A stretch of DNA of 64,000 nt from Crotalaria pallida (Eukaryota; Streptophyta; Magnoliopsida; Fabales; Fabaceae). The notes beneath the pieces are model-generated. The model searched no databases. It saw nothing but the letters and a program-made list of their open reading frames with translations, and had not been told where the DNA came from. The position numbers and the translations under genes are program-made. Positions within the stretch are counted from its first letter, which is position 1. Every line of letters starts with the position of its first letter. The DNA lies in assembly GCA_037953625.1 (NCBI GenBank), contig CM075655.1, positions 12,108,001 through 12,172,000 of the forward strand, in the 5' to 3' direction. Positions 12,801-23,943 of this stretch are shown here, piece after piece.

Positions 12801-14325
12801 ATCCTCCCGTGAAAAACTAGATCAGGGGCAATACGCTCCGTTACTATTATACGTTAACCTTTGTTTTATTTCTCCAGGCTAGCTTACGTTATGACTAAAA
12901 ATTAGTTAGATTAAAGTTTGGACAAATAAAACATGAGGTTAACTAGAGGAAAGTAGAGGGGATGTTTGTAAATTTAGAAACAAATGGTGATTCATTTCAT
13001 AGTTTGTTTCAATGATGTAGGTCACTGTAATTGCATGAAACCTAAGACTTGTTAATATAATCTTCTCAAAAACATAATGACCGATATAAGGTTATTTTGT
13101 TATTTATGTTATTATCATTCTCATCTTTCAAATTACTTGATACCAGGAAATTATAACTGGAGCTGGGCATACTAGTGCTATAGATTGGTGGACCCTTGGT
13201 AAGCACCTCCACACTTATGTTTGAATAGTAATTTTGGAGATTTCCTTTATATTTTTTAATGCTTTTGTTAATAGACTTCTTAAAAGATTTGTCTTATAGT
13301 CCACCTTTTTAACTTTCTAACTCTTTTCAAATAATTTTTGTTACAGAAAATTAATATTGAATTGATCATTAAAGCTTGACAACCTGTTTTTCTTGTTCTG
13401 AATATAGGTATCTTGTTGTATGAGATGCTCTATGGCCGTACACCATTCCGAGGAAAGAATAGACAGAAAACATTTTCCAACATCTTACACAAGGATCTTA
13501 CCTTTCCAAGCAGTATCCCGGTAAACTGTAGCAGTATATAGGACCTTATTTGCCTTCTAAGTTATATAATGGTAGTACACATTATGTAGAAATAAGTATA
13601 AGCATGTGAACACAAGCATCTGCCTTCAAATTAATATTCTTATTTACCACCTAAAAAATGTGCAAACTCCCTAGTCTAATCATGCATTAACTACTACGAG
13701 TCTGATTATGCATCCTCAACTGAAATAAATTACCCGATATATAGATTCTTTCAATTCTCACTCCTACTGATCTGATCATGCATCAACTGATACAGTTTTA
13801 CAAATTTTCAGGCAAGTCTGCAAGCCAGGCAATTGATTAATGCACTATTGCAAAGAGACCCCGGCAGTCGTCTAGGTTCAACTACTGGTGCCAATGAAAT
13901 CAAACAACATCCCTTTTTTCGTGGAATCAATTGGCCTTTAATCCGCAACATGGTAGGACTTTTGATTCCTGTTAGTGATAAGAAACATCTTTTTGTTTTC
14001 ATAAGCAACTCTCAAAACCAATGAGATTGGTGAGATTGAAATGCGACAACCAGGAAACATTGGAGGAGGGCAAATATATAAAAATGAACTTTTTATTTAG
14101 AAAAGCAAAATTACAACCTCTCAAACCATTTCCAGTATTTTGAACATGACAGAAGTTAGCAGCTGATTATTGCTGTATAACAAGTTTGAGTTATTTGTTT
14201 GCTTGCAGAGTCCACCACCATTAGATGTTCCTCTTGAATTGATAGGGAAAGATCCAACGGCCAAGGATGTCAAATGGGAAGATGATGGGGTGCTTAATAC
14301 CAAGATTGATTTGGATATTTTTTGA
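1900..14325 (+). CDS. PHOT2: Phototropin 2-type blue-light receptor kinase, 22 exons
   Basis: Phototropins bind FMN in two LOV domains and, in blue light, autophosphorylate and control phototropism, chloroplast movement and stomatal opening at the plasma membrane. Coding exons: 1900-2552, 2692-2874, 3641-3732, 3805-4093, 4299-4515, 4806-4876, 5445-5551, 5810-5859, 5985-6089, 6663-6722, 6919-7008, 7351-7427, 9250-9334, 10160-10240, 10802-10905, 11019-11068, 11579-11685, 12269-12391, 13147-13198, 13408-13520, 13812-13952, 14209-14325. All introns are GT-AG; the sum is 2967 bases, 988 aa, without internal stops. LOV1 carries GRNCRFLQG with photoactive Cys218, its codon split by intron 1; LOV2 has Cys501. 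The AGC-VIII kinase has P-loop GAGDTGSV (659-666), Lys681, YRDLKPEN with Asp777, DFD instead of DFG (795-797) and Glu849 of the APE motif. The kinase and the linker after LOV2 match PHOT2 more closely than PHOT1. The start may be 1900 or the second in-frame ATG at 1912. Confidence 0.96.
3270..3345 (+). repeat. LTR-like relic in phototropin intron 2
   Basis: The words CTAATAGCTTAAACTTTT and GGAGAGTTGG resemble the end of the short LTR seen at 7784-7850. A similar TAATAGCTTAAGCTTTTG phrase lies in intron 5 near 4650. This suggests worn copies of one small retroelement family scattered through the gene. It is too short and diverged for firm boundaries. Confidence 0.35.
7784..9068 (+). mobile_element. 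Degenerate TRIM-like element in phototropin intron 12
   Basis: Two short similar terminal sequences bracket this part of the 1.8-kb intron: 7784-7850 begins TGTTAGAGATATAAAAC and ends CTCAACA; 8990-9068 begins TGTTGAAGATATAAAAC and ends GCTTTACA. The first is followed directly by TGGTATTAGAG, a methionine-tRNA-type primer-binding site; the second is preceded by CAGGGGG, a short polypurine tract. LTRs under 100 bp with a binding site and tract but no coding fit a TRIM. No target duplication is readable, and the interior holds a separate dead Copia fragment on the other strand. Confidence 0.5.
8028..8832 (-). mobile_element. Dead Ty1/Copia 3' fragment within intron 12
   Basis: On the minus strand, about 8509-8312 encodes the end of a Copia RNase H domain: an ATCELIW-KKLLQEL segment followed by LHCD and LHIAS motifs. 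Further on, around 8200-8240, come the AYDLYAP words typical of the last residues of the polyprotein. TGTTGGAAATAG at 8188 (minus) is a plausible 3' LTR start. A direct repeat of roughly 70 bp (8028-8110 and 8762-8832, both with GAATTCTGAAAA and TAGTGAATTGCTTGA) may be what remains of the LTR pair. Stops and shifts show it is dead. Confidence 0.65.
9815..9919. repeat. CT microsatellite and poly-A run in intron 13
   Basis: A nearly pure CT tract of more than 50 bases ends near 9871; a run of about 20 A follows at 9899-9919. It lies in the phototropin intron between the exons at 9250-9334 and 10160-10240. Length polymorphism is expected. Confidence 0.9.
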
Positions 14326-14418
14326 AGGTTAACACAAGTTACAAAGGATGCCATGTTAGCATCATGCCTGCGCATGCTTCAAGAGACGGTCACTAATACT
14401 TTCAAGTGTAATAATATG

Positions 14419-14645
14419 AGTAAACTACCATTTTCATCCTCGTCTTTGCATGCATCTGTCACTTTCGTCCTCGACATATCGAAATTACCCAATTGTCCCT
14501 TGATTTACCAAAGCTATACACGTTAGCCTCAGGAACTAAAGTGAATAACATGTGTATTTTCTGGGGATGATGGTGTAATTTTGATAATTTCGTGGACAGA
14601 AACGATGCGCAAACAAAGACAAGGACAAGAGTGGTAGTTTATTTT
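14419..14645. mobile_element. MITE-like element downstream of the phototropin stop
   Basis: The left edge reads AGTAAACTACCATTTTCATC; the right edge, read on the minus strand, is AATAAACTACCACTCTTGTC. The arms stay loosely complementary further in (words for rapid-change CGTCC and GTCC boxes on both sides). This is the common plant MITE type that starts AAACTACCA. It lies in or just beyond the phototropin 3' UTR. No clean target duplication is readable. Confidence 0.5.
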
Positions 14646-14761
14646 CTCTGTTAATTCGATTTGGTCATAGTCCATTGCCAACTTGTGATCCGGCAATAGA
14701 GAACTAGGAACCAAATCAAAACAAACTGTGTAGGATCACCATCATAGTATCTAGTACATTG

Positions 14762-14767
14762 AATAAA
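14762..14767 (+). terminator. Possible polyadenylation signal for the phototropin gene
   Basis: AATAAA lies about 440 bases after the stop codon, followed by T/G-rich sequence. It is the best canonical signal before the next repeats, but use would require the MITE at 14419-14645 to be part of the 3' UTR. Confidence 0.35.
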
Positions 14768-14969
14768 GCTAGTTCTTTTGTATAATGAAGATGCTTCCCA
14801 GCTATGCCCTTTGATAGAACATCAATAATCTACTCTGTAGGATGGCTTAAAAATATCTTGTATATTACTAATTATTTTGGTTAATAGCAAGGAGAGAAAT
14901 CATTGTAGCTTTGTGAAATATATATTGATGCTATTTTACTTGTAAATAATGGGATGTTCTCTCTGTCTG

Positions 14970-15061
14970 TTTGGCATACAAGCTGCTTGGAACACTGGCA
15001 ATAGAGTCCTTATTCTTGAGTGTGATTCTACTGATGTTATTTCTCTTCTGCAGAACTATAA
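14970..15061 (+). pseudogene. RNase H-like fragment (RVT_3 type, LINE-derived)
   Basis: The plus strand reads through an open segment with QAAWNTGNRVLILECDS followed by TDVISLLQN, which matches the core of the plant RNase H-like domain found at the end of LINE ORF2 and in its domesticated relatives. Nothing recognisable precedes it, and a MITE has inserted at its right end (TAA duplication). Only about 30 codons remain, so it is debris and not a gene. Confidence 0.6.
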
Positions 15062-15415
15062 GAGCATCTCCACCGGGGGACACAAGTTTTGTCCTTAAAT
15101 ATACCCCACACATTATTTTATTATTTTTCACATTTTTCTATACTTTTCTCCACACCCATGAACTCACTCTTGTCTTTAATATTTTACAACTTTTTTCCAC
15201 ATAGTACCCCACACTCTTAATATTTTACAATAAATAAAAACCAAAATTAACTAACTACATTTTTTTAAACCTCACGTTGCCCCACACTTCTTACTTTTCA
15301 TTTGTCCTTGATTATAGACAAATGATAACTATGGACAAAACTTGCTCTCCCTCCACCGGTTAGGGACGTCCCTAACCGTTTTATGGACAAAAGCATTTGC
15401 CCGGTGGAGATGCTC
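15062..15415. mobile_element. PIF/Harbinger (Tourist)-type MITE
   Basis: A 354-bp element with perfect 16-bp terminal inverted repeats, GAGCATCTCCACCGGG at the left and its complement at the right. It is flanked by TAA at 15059-15061 and 15416-15418, the 3-bp duplication expected of PIF/Harbinger elements. An inner inverted pair (GGACAAA-type words) lies near each end. It has no coding capacity and sits inside the RNase H-like fragment. Confidence 0.85.
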
Positions 15416-16640
15416 TAAGGAACACTCAGCAAAAGATATAAGTAAATTGCCGAGAAACTTTTTTTGGGGCTTAACAAGGTTTGCAGAATTCAGTTTTTCA
15501 CACCCTCGGATAGGGTAATAGTTGTTGGACTACCGGTAAGTATACCGGGTCAACAAGTAATAAAGAATAAGTAAATTATTGTTCAACCCGGGGATGGCAA
15601 ATTGTTTCTAATAATTCTAGGCAAATCGTAATTACCAGTGAAACTTGAGTTTGATTTATTTGATTTAAGAAAATATGAGATTAATTAATTAAAACTGAAA
15701 ATAAAAGGTATCGAGAACAATTGTGGAAAAAGCTAGGAACATGGTTTCATTGTAGGATCGTAGTTACTAATTATGAATTTCTATTTTCCATTAAATCAAT
15801 AACAATTCTAGTGGTGGTAATTACTAGATCCCTCTTGTGTAATTATCGTTTATTATTCAATTTGATAACCCTTAATCCCTTAAGTAATTAAACCATTAAA
15901 CAACCTTTAATTAAGAACACTGGAATAAAACAATTGTTATATAATTCCCAAAAGTATCCCTGCAAATTGGGTGATTATATTATTTGATTGCAAGGTCAGA
16001 TCTAATCCTTAATCTTCCAATTGAAGGATTAGACTATGTAACATCCTCACTTTAATTAGTTAATTTTAAATTTTAATAAAATCGGAGTTTGAAAATTCAT
16101 TTTAGAATTTGATTTCTTTTAAAAGGTTTTTCGAAAATCCGGCAGAGTTTCCTCTGTTTTTCGGACTTCCCAAAAATTCTCTTCTTAAAACCTGTCAATC
16201 CAGAATATTTAAAAACTTAAAACATAATAGTTCAATAACCACATCAGATCCTAAAGCCCAATTAGTACAAATTCAGGGCATACAATTACTACGCATATTA
16301 AGTTACAAAAATAACAGTTTTAAAAATAAAATTCGCTCAGGGTATCACATATACACTCCACGTGGTGGAGAGTTTCCAGTTCGGCCCGCAACAGTGTAAG
16401 CTCCGCTTCCGTACCTGTAAAATTATATCAAGAAGGGTAGCATTACACAGAACTTAAAAAGATAAATCCTAAAAGAAGACATAGCAAATAACTAAGCCTA
16501 CATAATTATTAATACATTTTATTCATAGTTATTCACCTAATTAATCTCTTTTAATTCTTCCCTTATTCCCACGTTCTTTTAATTATTGATTCTCTTTTCA
16601 TTCTTTCTTTCCCATTCTTTATTTTTTTTTTCCATTTTTC

Positions 16641-16931
16641 ATTAGGTAGTCCAGCCCCAGCCAGCCGTACGGTACTGAGCGCTAGGAGTTCCCTTATTCA
16701 TTAGGTAATCCAGCCCCAGCCAGCCGTACGGTACTGAGCGCTAGGATTTCCCCATTTTCATTATTCATTTTCTTTTCTTTTTCTTTTTAATCGACACGCC
16801 TTACCAGACTCGCATCGATGCCGATACGCCTTACCAGGCTAGCACCGGACTTCCATTTTCCTTTTTAATCGACACGCCTTACCAGGCTCGCATCGATGCC
16901 GATACGCCTTACCAGGCTCGCATCGGACTTT
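16641..16931. repeat. Two pairs of tandem repeats with palindromes, mid-LTR
   Basis: A unit of about 55 bp occurs twice (16641-16694, 16699-16752), each with CCGTACGG and GAGCGCTAGG. It is followed by a unit of about 65 bp twice (16788-16850, 16866-16931), each with GCATCGATGC and two CGCCTTACCAG words. T/C-rich spacers separate them. Confidence 0.85.
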
Positions 16932-18661
16932 TATTTTCTTACCTTTCTTTCTCTTTCTTTTTCTTTCTCTTTCTTTTTCTTTTTCTTTTTCTTTTTCCTT
17001 TTTCTTAATCATATATCTTTTCTCTTTTTCTGATTTACTGTATTTTTCTCTTTTCTCTCATTTCTTTACTTATAGACTTATCATAACATTATTTACTTTC
17101 TACTATTTTCAACATCTTTCTTTCTTTCCCTTTTTCTTCTTCTTTTCCTTTTCTTTTTGCCTTATAATTTAAGTAATTCTTTTATGCTCATCAAAATCTT
17201 TTAATCTTTATTTTCGTTTATGACTTATCACATTTTTCTACATTTTCTACTTTACTCGTTTTCTTTTTGTTAGTTCCCTTCGATTTCATCCAAATCTAAT
17301 TAATACGGTCAAGTATAGTGTATTCTAGTTCTCGTTACTTATTCTTAGTTATTTCTTAATTTTCTTATCTCGTCAATTACCTAACTCATTGTTCCTATTT
17401 CATTAATTATATTTATATTTAATTGCTCTATTAACTTAATCTAGCTTCTCAATTTTTATTACATTATTCTACCTAATTTCCCTCATAATGTACTCTCTCT
17501 TCGTTTTATTATCTTTTTATTAATCCGCTTATCGTTTTCCTATTTTCTTTTAAATCTAATTCATTATTTTGCGCCTATTGCCCTAATCAGTCCTGCACGT
17601 ATATATTATTTCCAATACTAATCCTTCCTTTACCTCACTTTACTTTTTGGGTACTGTTATACTTATTATCTTTTAATTCATTAATTCTACACTCTCTTTC
17701 GCCTATTTCGTTTACTCTTTTGCCCTTTAACTTACCCTATGGTTTTATTTTTATGATTGCTCACGTTTTTGTTTTATTCTCATTATTTTAATATTCTAAT
17801 TACGCTCATTCATTCCGGGCCTTATTCTACGCTCATTCCTTTTATTCCCTAAAGTGTGGTTTCAATTAACAATTCTAATTACTCATTTATGCCAGCGAGA
17901 ACTACCCTAAGGTTCATTAACATACTTTTTAATTATCATATTTTCAGCTACCACTATATCATCCTAGAATTTACTTGTCAAGTAAAGGTAACGCGAACCC
18001 TCTTACCTCGGGCTTTTTAAATAGAACCTGGATTTTAGCTCGGCGACGATGACGGCGTCGGTGTTGCTCCTCGTTGGCGGGAACGATCACGACTGGACCG
18101 AGGCAAGAGCTGTGAGCTTCGAGGTTCCCGACACGAGCCCGGCACGATCACGGACCGGTAACGGTGCCGGTGAGATCCATGGAAAGAGAGAGAGAGAGAG
18201 CTCGTGGGTGTAAGAGGAAAAGGGATGAGGGAGGAGCTGCGGCTGTGGTGGTTCGATCGGCGGCCACGACGGCGGTGGTCCAAGGCGGCGGTGGTGGCGG
18301 CCGACAAGGGAGAGAAGAGGGGGAGGGAGAGAGACCAAGCTAAAGGGGAAGAGGGAGGGAGAAATATGATGGTGGTGGTGGTGGATAGTGGTGGTGGCTC
18401 GTGGTGGAGGTGGCGGCCGGAGGTGAGTGTGGTGGTGGAGAGAGAAAGAGGGAGAGAGATTGTAAGGGAAGGAGAGAGAGAGAGAGAGTATATCTATGGA
18501 GAGGGAGGGAGGCTCGAGGGGTGGCGGTTTAGGGCGACGGCGGCTCCGGTGAAGGCCGTGGAGGAGGGAGGAAGAAGGAGGATCGGAGGAAGAGAGAGAA
18601 ACAAAGGGGGAGAGTGAGTGAGGAAGAAGGTCCCTCGCGATTTAAAGCCACGCAGACCATT

Positions 18662-18796
18662 TTCGCTTAAGCGAAATTCATTCGCTTAAGCGAACTAGCT
18701 TCAGTAGTGGACACGAACTCTTTTCGCTTAAGCGAAATGGCTTCAGTGGTGAAGTTTCACCTTTTCGCTTAAGCGACGGATTTTCGCTTAAGCGAA
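18662..18796. repeat. Cluster of TTCGCTTAAGCGAA palindromes
   Basis: Five copies of a 14-bp palindrome lie within 135 bases at 18662, 18681, 18723, 18763 and 18783; four are perfect and the fourth ends in GAC. They sit about 400-540 bases from the right (5') end of the solo LTR. Confidence 0.95.
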
Positions 18797-20025
18797 ACCT
18801 TCAGGTACTGCTACTTCACTTTTCTATTTTTCAGCTATTTTCTCCCCAACTTCAAATAGCCATAACTTCTTCGTGCACCGTTGGATCTTGCTCAAATTTG
18901 ACGAGCAACCTTCTAAAAATCATATCTTCATATCCAACGGTGGAAATTGCGTTTGGAGTCTTAAATATTTTATTTTGATTTTCTACCCTATGTTATATTT
19001 TAGTACCGGATTATCTATTTTTCTGGCCTGTTTCTAATTTCAATTTAATGCTCCTTTCTTTTCTAACATTATTATTATTATTATCCTTTCCTAATGTTAA
19101 AACACTCCTTTTAATAACTATTTGTAGTTTATTATCATTATTTCATTTATTCTAACTATTATCTATTTATTTGTCTTTGGGTTTAAAATTTGGGATGTTA
19201 CAGACTACCAATCATAAAACGGGCCCTTTTTATGTAAAACAATTTAACCACAATCAAACAATTGATCTAAAAGGAAAACATTAATTTATAAATTCATAAA
19301 CTACTTAGAATCCATACAAATCCACCATATTCCTAACAAGAGGTTTAGTTACACGGGACAAGAAATACAAGAATTAAGGGAAGAACTCATAATCATAAAC
19401 AATAATGAATTCACCCCAAGAGATCGTCAAATCTTCAAGTGGATCCATCCATCACTTCAATCCTTGCCTTGCCTCTTTGCTCTCAATGATATGTTTCTAA
19501 CCTCTCTCTGTAATCCTAATTGCTTCTAATTGCCTCTCTATTGTATTTGAATTCCTCAATAATTCTAATAACAAAGCCCCTGTTTAAAGGCAAAAACAAA
19601 ACCCTAAATAAATCTCTAAAAATCATATTTTCGACCCAACTCCGTTGTCGCGCGCGCCCAGGCGCGCCTGCCATGTGCCTAGGCACGTGGTCTGCTGTCT
19701 GCTGGTGCGTTCTTCTCTTCTGCATGCCTAGGCGTGCTCCCTGCGCGCCTGGGCGTGGTCTACAGTTCAGAAATTGGTTTTTCTCCATTTTAGCTCCAAT
19801 CTCTTGGTCTTCAAAGTTCCTTTTTATTCCTTTGCAATATTCATCATATTAAGCTTCAAAACACCTGAAATCAAACCCAAAGGGATCAAAACATTCAAGG
19901 ACCTTAATCTACCTAATATTCCTAAAAACCTAACTAAATTCCTAATTAACTTAAGAAACAAGCCAAATCCTTAGCAAAAAGGAATTAATTATCACTCAAA
20001 AACATTATATATTGGACCCAAATCA

Positions 20026-22302
20026 TTCCCCCCAAACATAGCATTTTGCATGTCCCAGGCAAAAGTAAAATAAGAATTCAGAACTCAAGTCCACCTTCTT
20101 AATCAAAATGTTCACACCTAATCAAGGACTTCGACTCACTGACTCAGACATTTATTTTCACAACCAGTTAACTCAATCAAAACCTGGTTAGAAAAACAAA
20201 CTCTAAAAGAACAAAGGATCAATGAACACTCTCAACCTGACACTGCATCTCTCAAGTGTATCAAAGGTTATATATAATGCACTCAAGTTCATAAAATGAA
20301 AATGTGCTACCATAAGTTTGACCATAGACCCAAATCTCCACTGAAATTATTAAATGCACACAAAAGTCAAAAGGTCTTAATTTTGGTTGTAATGAGGCCA
20401 TGGTTAAAAGTTAAAAGGTGGGATAAGAGAAAAAAGAGATAAACTGAGGACTAAAAATGCAAAACAAATTTTTCCCTTTAAAATCTTGAATAGAGCAATG
20501 AATTCAACTAAGACTCACAACTCAGATCGCATTCATTTATTCTTCTTTTCTTTTACTAAGTTCCATTCTCTTCCTTTATTCATTCTTTCTTTTTTTTTCA
20601 TACCAACTACATTGGAAGAGAACAGGAACTTACTTTTCAATTCATTTTCACTTTTACCATTATCTTGAGTCATTTCTCTCAATTGCTCATTCAAAATTTC
20701 AAAGGTATTTCCAAAAATTATACAAATCAATGCAGGGTACCAAAAAAATATATCACATTAGACTCAAAATGGGCAACTAAGGGAACATTTTCAAGCAAAA
20801 CAACTGAAGGCCACAAAAACACAATCCTAGGTGCCTTAATCATTTTCATGCACGCAAACAATTATCAATCTCAAAATGGTCACCGGTCAAGTTCTAGAAC
20901 GCAAAGGCAATGAGAGCACTCTCATAAAAGAAATAGGGGTTCAATTCAAATATTCATAAAATGCATACCCCTTCAAGTGTATGGGCACAAAAACTCACTC
21001 GGTTATGGTCAATTCACTAATCACTTGTTCAAAAACAGTTTGCATAACTAACCATTTTTCAAAAGTTCTACAGCTCAATCAATTCGGTTTCAAAAAAATC
21101 AGTGAATCTGATCCTAAATCAAGTATTTACATCTATCAAAAGAAAAAAATAGTCCTAAGCCTAGAATAATCATCTACCTCTATCAAGGACACAAACCAAC
21201 ACCAAAAATGGGGAAAAACTCAAGTCAGAAAATTTTTTATTTTGTCCACTCCCTCAAACTTAGAGGTTGACTTGTCCTCAAGCAAACAAATCTAACCTAA
21301 ACTACAGAATAAAAATTAAAAACAAAAGAAATGCAAGGAGTTATAAACTTCCCTTTGTAGCATCGTGTCCACTATTGATGTACCATGGAGGAGACTCCCC
21401 CAAACTTATTCACCTGTGTCACATGAACAACTAAAAATGGTGCTAGAAGCACCTCATCAGTAGTTACATATAGAAAGCTCTACTCTTTATTGAACTACTA
21501 TCCTATGAAATTGAAAACCTACACTACTGCATAACTAAAGAGAATCCACCAGGATCCCAAATCATATGGCACAACTCCCATGTGATGCAACAATAACAAG
21601 TTATTCCCACATCCGATGGGACAACGCATAGATGATGGTGGAGTAAGGAAGTTTTAAAAATAAGTTCAATCCCACTAGGGTCAAATGGTACATTCATTAT
21701 TCCATGCATCATCTGAAAAAAAATTGTCTTTTTCCTCATTCATGAATTAGGGAAACTACATTCTCGGGATCTTTATTCATCCCATGGTACAACAATGAAT
21801 TATGCTGATGATTTAAAAAAATATCATGAAAGCTCAGGGGTTGAACATAATAGAAAAATTTTGAATCATCCAAACATGCAAGTGATTTAACACAACTTTT
21901 AAGTTCAAAAAATTCAACATGTAAGAATGAACCAAATTCCTCTACTATTACCCTACCCTCTATTGTTTTGTTTTGTTTCACCTCTACTACCTCATGATGT
22001 ACCTTAATTTCTTTTTCCTCTAAGTTTTTAGAGAAATTAGTATTTTACTCTTCCTTAATGAAAAACTTTTGTACCCATTCCTCTATGAAAAGTTTCTTAT
22101 ACACAGCGAAATACATATCAACAACCTCATCAATCGAGGCATTTGCATCATAAGTAAGAGGAGATGAAGTCAAAACAAAGTTATACAATTCCAAATCCTT
22201 ATGTAATTCATTATCATACATTTCAAATTGCATAAGTAACTACAAAAATACTTAACAATTACAAGAATCGAATTTTAATCCCCGACAATGACGCCAAAAA
22301 CT
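20026..22302 (-). pseudogene. Interior of the Athila-like element: three unrecognised ORFs
   Basis: On the minus strand, after the primer-binding site, come open frames of 62 aa (22233-22045), 81 aa (21981-21736) and 71 aa (21739-21524). All have ordinary protein-like composition; the first two are rich in Glu, Asp, Val and Phe. I do not recognise the family. They could be pieces of one former reading frame broken by stops. The remaining 1.5 kb up to the polypurine tract has only short frames and no gag zinc knuckle, protease DTG or reverse transcriptase motif. Confidence 0.45.
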
Positions 22303-23633
22303 TGTTGGACTACCGGCAAGTATACCGGGTCAGCAAGTAATAAAGAGTAAGTAAATTATCGTTCTACTCGGGGATTGCAAATTGTTTCTAATAATTCTGG
22401 GCAAATCGTAATTACTAATGAAACTTGAGTTTGATTTATTTGATTTAAGAAAATATGAGATTAATTAATTAAAACTGAAAATAAAAGGTTTTGAGAACAA
22501 TTGTGGAAAAGGCAAGGAACATGGTTTCATTGTAGTACCGTAGTTACTAATTATGAATTTCTATTTTCCATTAAATCAATAACAATTCCAGAGGTGGTAA
22601 TTACTAGATCCCTTTTGTGTAATTACCGTTTATTATTCAATTTGATAACCCTTAATCCCTTAAGTGATTAAACCATTATACAATCTTTAATTAAGAACAC
22701 TGGAATAAAACAATTGTTATATAATCCCCAAAAGTATCCCTACAAGTTGGGTGATTATATTATTTGATTGCAAGGTTAGATTTAATCCCTAATCTTCCAA
22801 TTGAAGGATTAGACTACCAATCATAAAACAAGCCCTTTTTATGTAAACAATTTAACCACAATCAAACAATTGATCTAAAAGGAAAACATTAATTCATAAA
22901 TTCATAAACTACTTAGAGTCCATACAAATCCACCATATTCCTAACAAGAGGTTTAGTTACACATAATGGGAGAAGAAATACAAGAATTAAGGGAAGAACT
23001 CATCATCATAGACAATAATGAATTTACCCCAAGAGATCGTCAAATCTTCAAGTGGATCCCTCCATTGTTGATCTTCAATCCTTGCCTCTTCGCTCTCAAT
23101 GCTATGTTTCTAACATCTCTCAAATCCTAATTGCTTCTAATTGCCTTTCTATTGTATCTGAATTACTCACTAAACCTAATAACAAAGTACCTATTTAAAG
23201 GCAAAAACAAAACCCTAAATATATCTCTAAAAATCAGATTTTCGGCCCAACTTCGCTGTCGCACACGCCCAGGCGCTCTTGCCATGCGCCTAAGCGAGTG
23301 GTCTGTTGTCTTCTGGTGCGTTCTTCTCTTCTGCACGCCTAGGCATGCCCCCTGCGCGCCTAGGCGTGGTCTATAGTTCAAAAATTGGTTTTCTACATTT
23401 TAGCTCCAATCTCTTGGTCTTCATAGCTCCTTTTCATTCCTTTGCAATATTCATCATATTAAGCTTCAAAACACCTGAAATCAAATCCAAACGGATCAAA
23501 ACATTCAAGGACCTTAATCTACCTAATATTCCTAAAAACCTAACTAAATTCCTATAACTTAAGAAACAAGCCAAATCCTTAGCAAAAGGGAATTAATTAT
23601 CACTCAAAAACATTATATATTGGACCCAAATCA
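22303..23633 (-). repeat. 5' LTR of the Athila-like element
   Basis: This 1331-bp LTR gives the undisturbed sequence of the left LTR. At its left edge on the minus strand lies the primer-binding site. The GC-rich palindrome cluster is present here at about 23255-23372. Confidence 0.88.
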
Positions 23634-23943
23634 ATAGTCAATAGACTGGATCGCTAACTGGAGCTTGGAGAACGATTATGGGATCAGAGTCAATGATTAT
23701 TTCTTCCTACTGATTTAGTTAAGTTGCTAGTGGAAGTCATGCTAGCAAGAGAAATGCTTCACTATACTAAAAGCTGGCCAAAAATGATGAGGGAAATTGG
23801 TTATCGATCTCTTTTTAATTTCCTACTCATGCTCACACCATACTAAAACAAAGTTGGGTTGAATTGTGTGTTCACAAACTTTCATAAGAAAGGGAAGACG
23901 ACGAAAAGGCAGTGGTCGATGATTGCCTACACTGCCTGACGCC

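Larger units (their letters stand above)
16037..19202 (-). mobile_element. Nested 3.17-kb solo LTR, Tekay/Del-like
   Basis: Starts TGTAACATCC and ends GGATGTTACA; the uninterrupted partner LTR shows the empty site exactly, and GACTA is duplicated (16032-16036, 19203-19207). There is no internal region, so it is a solo LTR left by recombination. Long LTRs with TGTAACA.CC ends are typical of the Tekay/Del chromovirus clade. Orientation is inferred from homology: the right end matches the 5' ends of the LTRs ending at 54680 and starting at 55866, so it reads on the minus strand. It contains a GC-rich, GA-repeat tract (18030-18620) with spurious open frames. Confidence 0.85.
15523..20025 (-). repeat. 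3' LTR of the Athila-like element, split by a solo LTR
   Basis: Without the nested insertion and its duplication this LTR is about 1.33 kb, the same as its 1331-bp partner at 22303-23633. Differences between the copies are scattered single bases and small indels, so the insertion is not very recent. The GC-rich part at about 19648-19757 carries a cluster of CGCCTAGGCG-like palindromes. Confidence 0.88.
15518..23638 (-). mobile_element. Complete non-autonomous LTR retrotransposon, Athila/Tat-like
   Basis: Two similar LTRs (15523-20025, enlarged by a nested insertion, and 22303-23633) begin TGTTGGACTACCGG and end CCAAATCA in plus orientation. The 5-bp duplication ATAGT flanks both ends (15518-15522, 23634-23638). 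On the minus strand the right LTR is followed by TGGCGTCATTGTCGGGG (22296-22280), the primer-binding type of Athila/Tat Ty3 elements. A polypurine tract, TTTGGGGGGAA (20037-20026, minus), precedes the left LTR. Transcription would therefore run right to left. The interior is only 2.3 kb with no reverse transcriptase or integrase motif, so it must have moved with borrowed enzymes. Confidence 0.88.

Noticed and set aside
16109..16399. 96-aa plus-strand ORF at the edge of the solo LTR
   Set aside because: It is antisense to the inferred LTR direction, lacks any motif, and the related LTRs at 51978 and 62582 do not keep the frame.
18035..18617. Open frames of 83-137 aa in GC-rich sequence
   Set aside because: Composition-driven (GGTGGT and GAGAGA repeats) within the nested solo LTR, open on both strands, with no recognisable domain.
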